Source: Ischnura elegans
Taxonomy: Eukaryota; Arthropoda; Insecta; Odonata; Coenagrionidae
Assembly: GCF_921293095.1 (NCBI RefSeq)
Contig: NC_060256.1
Span: 89,559,851 to 89,623,850, forward strand
Direction of reading: 5' to 3'
Length of the DNA: 64,000 nucleotides
Shown here in pieces: positions 36,240 through 46,009 of the stretch. A model generated the notes under the pieces. The model worked only from the letters and a program-made list of their open reading frames with translations. It was not told the origin of the DNA and searched no databases. How positions within the stretch are numbered: the stretch's first letter is position 1; each line of letters starts with the position of its first letter. The position numbers were made by a program, and so were the translations under genes.

Positions 36240-36500
36240 ACCGCTTGTATTGTCGATCTGTCTTTTCCGCGCGCGGTTCCGAACTGAGCCAGAGTTTAAC
36301 CTCAGGGAGGGAGGTGAGGAGAGACGAGGAGTTGGGTTGGGGGGAGGGGGAGAGTGAGGAGGAGTGGGGGTAGGCTGTGCGTGGACGGCGGAGAGGGGGA
36401 GGGGTGGAAGGAATGCGCTCTGATGAGCGGGGGAGGGGGCGGTTGGGGAACGGGAAGGAGGGATGATGGCGGTGCGGGTCGCGAACCAAACACTCAATGA
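36240..36500 (-). promoter_or_regulatory. Candidate promoter region of gene A
   Basis: Upstream of the signal-peptide exon (minus strand) the DNA switches from AT-rich to a block with long G/A runs on the plus strand (36303-36475). At 36287-36282 the minus strand reads TCAGTT, which matches the arthropod initiator consensus. A start there would give a 5' UTR of about 310 bases. I see no TATA box. Initiator matches are short and this is only a candidate. Confidence 0.35.
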
Positions 36501-36599
36501 AGTGACAACGTCTTGTTTGTGTCTCTTTGCCGTTTGTCATCACCATTTCCCATGTTTTAGGCTGATAAGGCGGTTGATCCGAGAAATTAAATGACCCGA

Positions 36600-38280
36600 G
36601 CAGCATTAAGAATTACGAACCGTTGACGTGGTGATGGGTAGATCATCTCCCACAGCAATCTAAAGGCCTGGATAAAATGCGATAACACTTCAAGTGATGT
36701 CAAAAAGTAATCCTGTGTATCAAAACTTAAAATCACCGCTATTAAAGAAGGAGTGGTTTAAATAAAATATAATCTGCTAATGTGATGGCTGGATAATATT
36801 TTTCACATCAGCGTACAAAAGTTGTTTACAGATATAAATGAAAAGATGATTTCTTCTGTATGACTTTTAAGTCTATTATCTTAGCATGCTCCCTTTTAAA
36901 TACACCGCAACTTTCAATCTAAGAAGTGAATCGATGTAGAAACTAGGTGTAGTAGTTCGGTAATAGTTCAACGTAGTAGTTCGACATTAATTGTAGTATT
37001 ACTGCATCTTTAGTATTTAGATATATATAATTGCTCGGGCTGTAAACTCAGGAAACGATTTGAACTATGCACGAATAATGACGGTGATTTTCTTTCTTTC
37101 AGGTAAGTATGTGTCAATCGACATCCGCCTTTCATAAGTTAAACATGTGCTAACCAATATTCTCTTCTAATAGTTACGCCTGTGTTGATTAATATTTGCC
37201 TCTTCTTTAGCTGAGTTTTAATTTGCGAATTTATAAGACTATTAGTTAAAAATGCTAACGAGAAATTTTGAGGATATCATTTAAATCAAAGATTGATGAA
37301 ACATTTCAAACCCATGTCACTTCAGCATAAAATGTGATTGGTCATAAAAATTGAACTATCGCAAAATAAGATATGCCGTCATTATTTCAGTAATTAATCG
37401 CACATGATAAAAGAAGAGCAATTACGATCTCTAATTTAATTTATTCCGCCAAACATTGGAATAACTTCACTTTAAATATCCGAATATTATTCAGCCGTAT
37501 TATTTCATGATTTCTAAGAAATCGCTTACACTATACAAGCGCAAAAAAAACACAACTCAAGTAAAAATTGATTATAAACGTTTTCTTCAAAAGGAAATAT
37601 GATTGAATAAAATCCGAAGATAGAGATCCGTGATAGAGTGGATTTTTTCCATATTGAAAAACGACCTGCAATTTTCCACGAATATAGCATGGAATAAAAG
37701 CAATGGTAGAAAATTGAAAGTGTTTATTTCAATATGAAAAAATAGTACCAGCGAAGCTAAATATTCGTGGAATATTGCAAGTATTGATTTCAAAATATGA
37801 TTGTGTAGTTGTATAATAATGGGAGTAAAGTAGTCGCATTTATACTAAGGAGGTACTCTTAAGGAGCTATTCATAAATAACTCTGACATAACCATAGATG
37901 TTATATTTTATTTTTCATCCAGAATGCGAATGTAAGAAGAATTAATGAAATAATCTCAACCAAACCGCTGTCACTAAGAGGCATCTGAGAATTAAGTGAG
38001 GTACAGTTGTTTCCCGTCTTATGGTTAAAATATGTGATGAATTATCATTCGAATCATATGATACATAATCCTTTGTTTTCTGTCTTCAAAGTGGTATTTT
38101 GGTTCTTTCGCAAATTACATTAGATTTGGGGGTCGGGGATTTTAACGCCCGTCTTATTTCAGGGTCCATATGTAATAGACTCGCCAAGATAGGGTTACTA
38201 AACTGAATCACTCATATCTCCTTTTTTAATTTATATTTTTGGAAGTATGTAGATGCGAAATACTTTCCATGCACTATCAA
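36600..38280. other. Intergenic DNA upstream of gene A
   Basis: AT-rich; only the small hairpin 37667-37781 is notable. Confidence 0.55.
37667..37781. repeat. Imperfect hairpin
   Basis: TGCAATTTTCCACGAATAT (37668-37686) faces ATATTCGTGGAATATTGCA (37761-37779). A related TTGCAATTTTCCACGATAAT is at 31293. Probably a small decayed repeat. Confidence 0.45.
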
Positions 38281-38943
38281 TAGAGTAGTTTCCTTCATCA
38301 AAGAAAACGAAAGGCATTGATTGCGATTCGTTACCCACCATTTGTGAATTCATAATATACAAATTATTTGGTTTTATAATTCCCAGTTTAGACGAAAGGC
38401 AACGGTCAATTTTAACCTCATTTGAAAACGGCCAGATTGGCGGGCATGCGATGCCACTCCACGTGACGTCACAGGGACCTAGATGCTATACGAGTAGTCA
38501 GCAGTTTTACATCCTCTGAGATTAACAATGCATGCATGAGGCACAGAGCTCAGGGAAACATCTCTTAACAACCACCCATTAAAATTGACTGAGGTAGGAA
38601 AGTTTCCTCCGTTTGATAGGGTGTTAATAATCCTAATTTAAGCCAAGCGCTACCTGTTAGCAGGGTACTCTGCTACCTGCTAGCAGCCTGCATCGTGGCG
38701 GCGCTAATAGCCTCGCGTCAAGGTGGCCTCACACGGCGGCAGCCGGAACCTGAATGACGTCACACGGGCTTTTCCCAGCGTTCATACTTAGCCGTTGCGT
38801 TTTCTCGCGCTTGAAAATTTTCACTTTTCATTTAATCGCGAAAAATAGAGATCGTCATTTAAAAATATAAAAGCCTTAAATGCGTACTCCAGGAGTAATA
38901 ATCTTTCGATATAGGCGATAAAAAACAATAGGAAACCACCCTA
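38281..38943 (+). mobile_element. 665-bp MITE, copy 1
   Basis: Starts TAGAGTAGTTTCCT and ends AGGAAACCACCCTA, imperfect inverted ends that fit a TA duplication. Contains CACGTGACGTCAC and a palindromic TAGCAGGGTACTCTGCTA. Non-coding. Same orientation as copy 2 at 50864. Confidence 0.85.
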
Positions 38944-39540
38944 TTTATGAATGTTGCTTCATTATGTTATACATGTTATTGCATTATTCATCAAGGCCAG
39001 TTTTATCGCTGCTAATCGCAATCAATTGCGTTGAAAACAGATGCTCTCAATTTTCTGTGAGAAAATTAGACAGAATCTATTTCGAAACCATTTATTTTAA
39101 TCAAATGTCCTGATTAAGTCGATTTAAGTAGATTTTTAACTCGTAATAAGAGATACACACGTAATTTGTTAACACGTCACAAGAGATACGTTCTCAATCA
39201 CTTTAGCCATGTCATGCAAAATGCCACGTCCCTTGTTATACCCGCAGTATATCCTTCAAGTAGTTTCAACTCAAACATTCATTGATGTAAAAATGATTTT
39301 TTCGGAAAAGATTCAATGCTGTATCAGCTGAATAGTAGTCAAAGTACAGGTAACCTGTAATGTACCTGTAAGTACCAAAGTACCTGTAATACTCTCTTGC
39401 CGTCGAGTGATTGATAGGCGGAGGAAATAGGCGGTGGAATCGAACTATATTGCTGAGGAAAGTAAAATTTTTCGGCATTACTCGAAAATCTTTTAGATGA
39501 ACTGGTCCTATTGCTCAACAGCTGAGCAATGATTCTAAAA

Positions 39541-39603
39541 GCCATAAACCTGCGTCAACTACGGCTACTGAGAATGGGTAGCGAGTCGGTACCCGAAACG
39601 TCG
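39541..39603 (+). repeat. Hammerhead-like Penelope repeat, left of Transib
   Basis: CTGAGAA at 39568, then a stem GGGTA with TACCC (39575-39579 and 39590-39594), then GAAAC and GTCG, where the Transib element begins. The repeat resumes at 42899 as CGTCGGCG, followed by a TTTCCCGAGAAAAGTTTTT run like the other copies. Confidence 0.65.
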
Positions 39604-41095
39604 CACAGTGGTCTGAAATCGGAAAAAGCTGGACAAAAGTCCAAAATTGCGTTTATTGAGGTAGAGACTTGAAACTTGGCGTATATACTCACAAATAGTT
39701 GGTGATCACGGTATAATAAGTTATTTCTCCTATATCTAATCCGTTACTGAGATACAGGGGATCAAACATGACCAAATTTCCAAAAACACGCCCGATCTCG
39801 TTTTTCTCCGAAAAACCTCGGAGTTAAACTGCTGGTAGAGTTTTTGAAGGATTTTAATGCAGTAAAAAACGTTATATTCCAAAAATATGGTACTTTATCT
39901 ACATTTTCCATTATTTTTTAACTTTTTGGTTAGTATTGGTGCAGTATAATGTCGCAAAATGGCGGACCCTTTTTTATGGCCAAATTTGACATAAAGTAGA
40001 CAATATCTTTAGTTTAAGAAAAAACATATCTCCAAATTTTCCTCAGAGTATTTAATAGACATCATTTAAGAGAATGGAGCAAAAATCTTTGAAAAAAGTT
40101 TGCCCCTTCATTAATGAACGCGATTTTTCGATCGCGCTGCACGTCCCGGCTCCGCGACACGGGGGCCTAGAGACTCGGGGACACCGTTGGATATTTCACT
40201 TTGTTTGGAACTTAATTATTTAAAATCGTAATTTTAAGCACACTATACAGTCTCTATTGACCCAAAATACTTAACTGAAGACATTACTAGAATATTGGAT
40301 CGATATACTTGGTTACTGAACGCCGTAACTCTGGTAAACATGCTTTGGTTTCGAAACCTAACTGAATCATTACACTTTTTCTTTCACTACGGAAGCACAT
40401 TAGGAACACCCTTTGGGTAGGATTTAAGTTTTCTCGCGAAGCTTGCCATGCACAGTTACCAGGAAAGGCTGCAGCCCGGATTCTTTCACTAATTCTTTCC
40501 CTTTTCACCCACGCCGAGGAGGAGCGTGCGAAAAGGGACATTTTATGATACCGCGCGGCCGTTGAGGGAATTTCCGAAGGGGTTTTTCCAAAGGGTTTTT
40601 TCCGCTCCCTTTCCTTTTTAACCATGCAATATTACCACGAGGAAGTTTTAGTAATGATGGGATAATGAAATGGTTAAATAGATTTTTTTACCTTATTTTT
40701 TAATAAAATGGCGTATTATATATAAAGATGGAAATTATGAAATAGCATTTTTATTCTTCCATTGCATGTTTAACTATTGAACATCCCATCCAATGTAAAT
40801 TATCTAGAGAATATACCTCAATTAATACTAAATCAAAAGACAGACCAATAAAAATATTTTTCAAATTTGATGAAGAAAAAGCAGGATATACACTCCTGAA
40901 GGGAATAATTTGAAATCATAATAAACATGTGTACAATGAAATAAGCAAAACATGCTAACTATAAATCTTACGAATGAAATAAAATTAATTTTAAACACCT
41001 AGGAATAAGAAAATGTACAATTTTGATGTTGCCTAATACCACTCTGGGTGTTAGTAATTATGATTATTGTTTGAAACTTCAATCAATTCAATACT

Positions 41096-41577
41096 TCAGT
41101 CCTCCGAAGAATCTTGGTCATCACCACTATCTGACTCTTCTCCTTCACTTTCATCTAAATCTAGTAGTTCCCTCAATTCTTTAGGCATTTTCCTTGATAT
41201 TTTCTGTTTTACTGTTAGGGTTGATGAAATAACTGGATCCGACGTAATCAACAGTCTTTGAATGAGATCCTGATTAGTGGCCACTCTTGAGTGGTTTCTA
41301 GTGAACCTTTGACGAAATTTTCGGGAGTCCTTATTTCTAGCTTCCAATGCCTCTTCGGATAGTTGCCCTAGTGGGAGAATTGCCTCCTTCGCAATTTCTC
41401 CTCCATGCATCAGCACTTTATGGACCGTGGTTGGCATATAATACCATGGGTACAGGTCCACGTACAGTTCCGCTGTTCTCCGGCAGTAATCCGAGAATAC
41501 TGCATGATTGAGACTTATTCCACTAGATACTGCCCTTAGAATTATTGAAAAAAATTTTATAAGGTCAATATTAACTC
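41096..41577 (-). pseudogene. Transib transposase remnant, exon b (C-terminus)
   Basis: Begins after CATTACAG (41580-41578), completing a Gly codon from exon a, and runs 159 residues to a TGA stop at 41098-41096. It contains YPWYYMPTTVHKVLMHGG and LGQLSEEALEARNKD, the Transib counterpart of the RAG1 segment holding the third catalytic acidic residue, then LLITSDPVISS and an acidic Ser/Glu/Asp-rich tail. The frame and both splice sites are intact although the rest of the enzyme is gone. Without its N-terminal DNA-binding part and the two Asp residues it cannot be an active transposase. Family assignment rests on the motifs together with the CACAGTG ends. Confidence 0.8.
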
Positions 41578-41734
41578 CTGTAATGAAAATATGAATAAAT
41601 TCGCATTAACCACAATAGAATATTCGAAAAACATAAGAAATTGATATTTTTATCACAGTTCGTGCGTATAAACAAACGTAACTTCTCCTATGCGTGGCTA
41701 TTACTCTGAAGTGATGTTCACTTAATACAATTAC

Positions 41735-41885
41735 CTGTTATATCAGCGGCCAGCTCTGGAGAATCGAAAAAACGTCTTGCCGTATTGTCATCGTTGGTGT
41801 TTCCTGTGCCAGGCCTTGGCACATCCACAATTAGCCCCATCCTTTCTCTAAACGCCTTCTGAAGACTATTTTGTAAGATGCATTT
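41735..41885 (-). pseudogene. Transib transposase remnant, exon a
   Basis: Fifty codons without a stop, including VDVPRPGTGNTNDDNTARRFF, a block I recognise from Transib/RAG1-type transposases (from memory, not a search). It begins right after a good acceptor (polypyrimidine then CTTCAG, 41888-41886), only about 20 bases from the inner end of the right arm, and ends at a GTAATT donor, phase 1. The exons that should precede it, with the two catalytic Asp residues, are absent; the right arm stands in their place. Confidence 0.75.
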
Positions 41886-42898
41886 CTGAAGGGGAAAGAA
41901 AAATACCCCTTTGGAAAAACCCCTTCGGAAATTCCCTCAACGGCCGCGCGGTATCATAAAATGTCCCTTTTCGCACGCTCCTCCTCGGCGTGGGTGAAAA
42001 GGGAAAGAATTAGTGAAAGAATCCGGGCTGCAGCCTTTCCTGGTAACTGTGCATGGCAAGCTTCGCGAGAAAACTTAAATCCTACCCAAAGGGTGTTCCT
42101 AATGTGCTTCCGTAGTGAAAGAAAAAGTGTAATGATTCAGTTAGGTTTCGAAACCAAAGCATGTTTACCAGAGTTACGGCGTTCAGTAACCAAGTATATC
42201 GATCCAATATTCTAGTAATGTCTTCAGTTAAGTATTTTGGGTCAATAGAGACTGTATAGTGTGCTTAAAATTACGATTTTAAATAATTAAGTTCCAAACA
42301 AAGTGAAATATCCAACGGTGTCCCCGAGTCTCTAGGCCCCCGTGTCGCGGAGCCGGGACGTGCAGCGCGATCGAAAAATCGCGTTCATTAATGAAGGGGC
42401 AAACTTTTTTCAAAGATTTTTGCTCCATTCTCTTAAATGATGTCTATTAAATACTCTGAGGAAAATTTGGAGATATGTTTTTTCTTAAACTAAAGATATT
42501 GTCTACTTTATGTCAAATTTGGCCATAAAAAAGGGTCCGCCATTTTGCGACATTATACTGCACCAATACTAACCAAAAAGTTAAAAAATAATGGAAAATG
42601 TAGATAAAGTACCATATTTTTGGAATATAACGTTTTTTACTGCATTAAAATCCTTCAAAAACTCTACCAGCAGTTTAACTCCGAGGTTTTTCGGAGAAAA
42701 ACGAGATCGGGCGTGTTTTTGGAAATTTGGTCATGTTTGATCCCCTGTATCTCTGTAACGGATTAGATATAGGAGAAATAACTTATTATACCGTGATCAC
42801 CAACTATTTGTGAGTATATACGCCAAGTTTCAAGTCTCTACCTCAATAAACGCAATTTTGGACTTTTGTCCAGCTTTTTCCGATTTCAGACCACTGTG

Positions 42899-42985
42899 CG
42901 TCGGCGCTCTCTTATAATCTTACCCGCGCGGTTTCCCGAGAAAAGTTTTTACATGTTGTTCGCCGGGAGAGTGTTAAATCATACT
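42899..42985 (+). repeat. Penelope-type repeat, right of Transib
   Basis: Continuation of the repeat broken at 39603. It contains a GTTTCCCGAGAAAAGTTTTT run and GTTCGCCGGGA, matching the minus-strand copy at 2388-2430. Confidence 0.6.
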
Positions 42986-42989
42986 GCGT

Positions 42990-43917
42990 CAACTAATTGC
43001 AAATTTTCGGTGAAATTCTGCAAAGTTTTCATTTTCTAGGTTATTTTTGGTACAATTCTCCTCTGCACGGATGTATACAGGCATATTTAGCTTTATACTT
43101 AGGAAATGCGTGTTATGTAATATGGTATGTACATACCTTCTGATTGGTCGTCCTCATGGTAAACAACGCAGACTTGCCATCAGTTGGTCGATCTTCCGCT
43201 GACGGAATCAAAGATAGGCATGAGTCAGGTGCTCAATGAATTCCACACTTGAGCACCATACTTCAGAGTCGCTGCTCCTGACCTTCACGCCGAGGACAGA
43301 GGTAATGGACAGTGGAAGTCATATAAGTCACTCGGGAAAATTTGTGTTGGTCAAAAATCACTGGAGGAAAGCAGTCTTGAGATCCAAGCTTAAATTTGTA
43401 TGTCCATGTCGAATTTCAACCAGGGAATACAATGAACACACAATCGTACAAATGAACACACAAGGACAAAAACACACGCATTCCTACTTTATATATTCAG
43501 AAATCATTGCTGCTTTCCACACGCACAAAAAGTAATATATGATTATAAAATTTCGGATTTTGGTCTAGCACTTCTTTTCGGACGGGTAAAAAATTTTGTC
43601 CCTCCCTTTAGGGTAAACTAAGGAGGCATCGAAGAGAAGAAATTTTCACTTGCCGCTACACAATGTGATGTATCCAATTCTCCGCACCGCATTTCCCGGT
43701 GGAGTCTCTTTAACGGACACATAATCCGGCTCAAACTCAAGCGATGGTTGCCCGGAGTCGCACCTATGAAGTGCATACCTAAACTGAATGAGACGCCAGA
43801 GGGATACTCTTCGTATTCTCTGACCGCAGAGAGCTTTTCCTTCCCTTTCCTGAAAATGAACTTCCTCTCTTTGCCCATTATCCCTAGGTGTCAACGTCAC
43901 TAACCCGAGCTCTCGAA
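42990..43917. other. Intergenic DNA, nothing recognised
   Basis: Contains an 8-9 base inverted pair GGTGCTCAA/TTGAGCACC (43228-43257) and short frames without features. Confidence 0.5.
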
Positions 43918-44091
43918 ATGCATTCAGCCGGCTACTATGTGCGCACTTTCACTAAGGGCTTTAACCTTGAATACAATAGAAAACCGCGCGCAGATTCTGT
44001 GGTCGTTTACGGTCTTGTCATTTCAACTTCTGGGCGTCTACCTGCAATGATTGCCTATTTTCAAGTCATAATAAAGGGTGTATTTGTTGTG
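43918..44091 (+). repeat. 170-bp direct repeat, copy 1
   Basis: CATTCAGCCGGCTACTATGT, then AACCTTGAATACAATAGAAA and ATAATAAAGGGTGTATTTGT; recurs at 44632-44802 with about 95 percent identity by eye. Confidence 0.9.
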
Positions 44092-44099
44092 TCTCCACC

Positions 44100-44634
44100 C
44101 TACTTCTCTTCAAAAGTTGGAAAAATACTTGATGATCTACCCCTACATATTACCTGCAAGGTATCTACAGAGGTGTTTGGCGGGGGTGAACCATTACCTA
44201 CGTGCACCATCATCTTGTGGTGTTCTGCCCGTCGGCAGGTCCCCCGCGCCAATGCTGTCTCCATTCCCTCCTGTCTCCGGCTATCTCCTGAAGTCCCCAT
44301 ATCTTCCAATTTTTATGTTGTAAATAAACTTCAGCCTTCTCCTTCCCCTTCTCCTGACCCCTTCCATCGTTCCCTCCAAAGCTACTTTCAAAATTCTCTT
44401 CCCTCTCATCAAATGTCCCAGCCAGTTACCCTTCCTTTGATTTATTTTGTCCATCAACGTTCTTTTCTCATCTATCCTATTTAACACTCGCTCATTCTTA
44501 ACTCTATCCGTCCACCGTATTCCCTGCATCTTCCTCCAAACCCACATCTCAAACGCCCCAATCCTGTCCCTGTCTCTCTTCCCCATCGTCCAAGTCTCAC
44601 ATCCATACATAAACACACTCCACGCATTGCTCAT
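44100..44634 (-). pseudogene. RTE-like LINE C-terminal fragment, second family
   Basis: The minus strand is open from 44634 to 44281: FMYGCETWTMGKRDRDRIGAF, WRKMQGIRWTDRVKNERVL, KGNWLGHLMRGKRIL and GVRRRGRRRLKFIYNIK. This is the post-palm C-terminal domain of an RTE-like reverse transcriptase, clearly different in sequence from the 56844 element. It is followed by about 180 bases of non-coding 3' sequence. It is flanked by the direct repeats 43918-44091 and 44632-44802. Confidence 0.85.
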
Positions 44635-44802
44635 TCAGCCGGCTACTATGTGCGCACTTTCACTCAGGACTTTAACCTTGAATACAATAGAAAACCGCGT
44701 GCAGATTCTGTGGTCGTTTAAGGTCTGGTCATTTCAACTTCTGGGCGTCTACCTGCGCTAATTGCCTATTTTCAAGTCATAATAAAGGGTGTATTTGTTT
44801 TA
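44632..44802 (+). repeat. 170-bp direct repeat, copy 2
   Basis: Partner of 43918-44091. The two flank the LINE fragment 44100-44634. Confidence 0.9.
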
Positions 44803-45094
44803 TGGCATTTCACCAATCTCTGCCTCAATTTTAATTCCAGTGCCTTGGTACACAAGGCTCTTTTCGTTTTCTTGAAAACTTCTTTCGCCATTCCTATGCT
44901 TCTTTTTATTTCTCCTATACTTTTCCAGTACACTTATCCTATACTTTTCCAGTATACTTATTTCTTTTTACGTGCACCAGTGGATTAAAATTTACGTCCA
45001 CGAACATGCGCTACGCAAGGTGTACGTTACACGTGATACATACGCTATGGCATTAATATATATACTACTTATGAAGGCATTCTACCTGTGACGC

Positions 45095-45265
45095 TGAAAT
45101 ATTAAAAACATGCTGTTAGAAGTACTATTAAAATTCAGAAACATGCATTAAGGAATGCATGAGTCAGTAAGATACTCTATTAGTCAACTGACCTATTTCT
45201 ATGTTCTAACGCTTCCGTAGAAGTATCTTATCGATCGCAAAAAATATGACGGTCTGTATCTATGT
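45095..45265 (-). mobile_element. LINE 3' UTR fragment, subfamily 1
   Basis: CATGCTGTTAGAAGTACTAT, TCAGAAACATGCATTAAGG and a GTAAG-ATACTC stretch match the middle of the 45632-46005 copy. The tail part is missing. Confidence 0.65.
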
Positions 45266-45631
45266 TTGTGGCTAAAATTACTGAGCAACGCAGCATCTTT
45301 AAATAGACCTGAGCAACGAGAGAGGAGGAATTGACTTTGTTTAGTGAGGAAGCGGTTATTTTTAATATCAATTTTAAAGATTAAAAATGAATCTTGGAAA
45401 GTAATTGCTTCTTTCCCGTTGCCCTCTTCACAATTTGAACCGATTGGAAGTATTTCAATTCACGCGTGGTAAACAAATCCTACCAGAAAGTGTGCGTAAG
45501 ATATTTTTTTAAATCCACAGTATAATATGGTTATCAAAAATGGATGCGGTATGGGTATATATGCTTGCAGTATCCTGTGACTAACAACGATAAAAAAATA
45601 CATATTTCTCCTATTAATTAGTGATGGTCTG

Positions 45632-46005
45632 ACACATCTATCTACATCTATATAATACTCTGCGAGCCACCTCTGGGGTGTTTGGCAAGGGGTGATTAAT
45701 CGCCAGCGTTCAGCATGCAATAGGATTCCCATATGCACTCAACACGGAACAAAAAACGTCACGCATACTAACAAATTATGCTACCGCATTCGTTCAGAGG
45801 CAAAACTTGCTAACTACTCATTAATGTTTTCAGCCAATAAAGCTAGAGCACACAAAAAATGCTGTTAGAAATAATAAGAAAACTCAGAAACATGCATTAA
45901 GGTATACATAAGTTAGTAAGCTAAAATACAAGTCATCTAATGGATTTGCGAGTTCCAATGCTGCCGTTATAGTCTCTTATTGGTCGTTCTTGAGCTTCAG
46001 ATCTT
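45632..46005 (-). mobile_element. LINE 3' UTR, subfamily 1
   Basis: Antisense copy: CTACATCTATATAATACTC, GCGAGCCACCTCTGGGGTG, a CAGCATGCAATAGG block and GCTGCCGTTATAGTCTCTTA. Confidence 0.85.
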
Positions 46006-46009
46006 TCCT

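Larger units (their letters stand above)
39604..42898 (-). mobile_element. Transib DNA transposon with giant inverted arms
   Basis: A 3295-bp element bounded by a 5-bp target duplication CGTCG (39599-39603 and 42899-42903), the CGNCG type that Transib transposons make. Both ends read CACAGTG inward, the heptamer shared by Transib ends and V(D)J recombination signals. At the left end a 22-bp spacer separates it from ACAAAAGTC (39633-39641), resembling the RSS nonamer. The terminal inverted repeats are 992 bp (39604-40595 and 41907-42898) and look almost identical; I found one mismatch in the stretches compared. Transib repeats are normally only tens of bp. The middle 1.3 kb holds the end of a Transib transposase on the minus strand and an AT-rich stretch (40600-41095). 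It cannot move by itself because the N-terminal part of the transposase is missing. Confidence 0.9.

Noticed and set aside
36135-36606. Overlapping Pro/Ser-rich frames on the minus strand
   Set aside because: Artefacts of the G/A-rich tract upstream of gene A; no domain, and three overlapping frames all look similar.
40287-42215. An 84-codon frame present in both Transib arms (40287-40541 minus and 41961-42215 plus)
   Set aside because: It exists twice only because the arms are inverted copies, it points away from the transposase reading direction on the right arm, and it shows no Transib or other known motif.
43888-44484. A 198-codon plus-strand frame, one of the longest in the window
   Set aside because: It runs through a 170-bp repeat and then the antisense of an RTE-like LINE frame; low-complexity Ser/Pro-rich translation from the antisense strand.
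43918-44802. The 170-bp direct repeats as LTRs of a small retrotransposon
   Set aside because: No TG..CA ends, no primer-binding site or polypurine tract, and the interior is an antisense LINE fragment.
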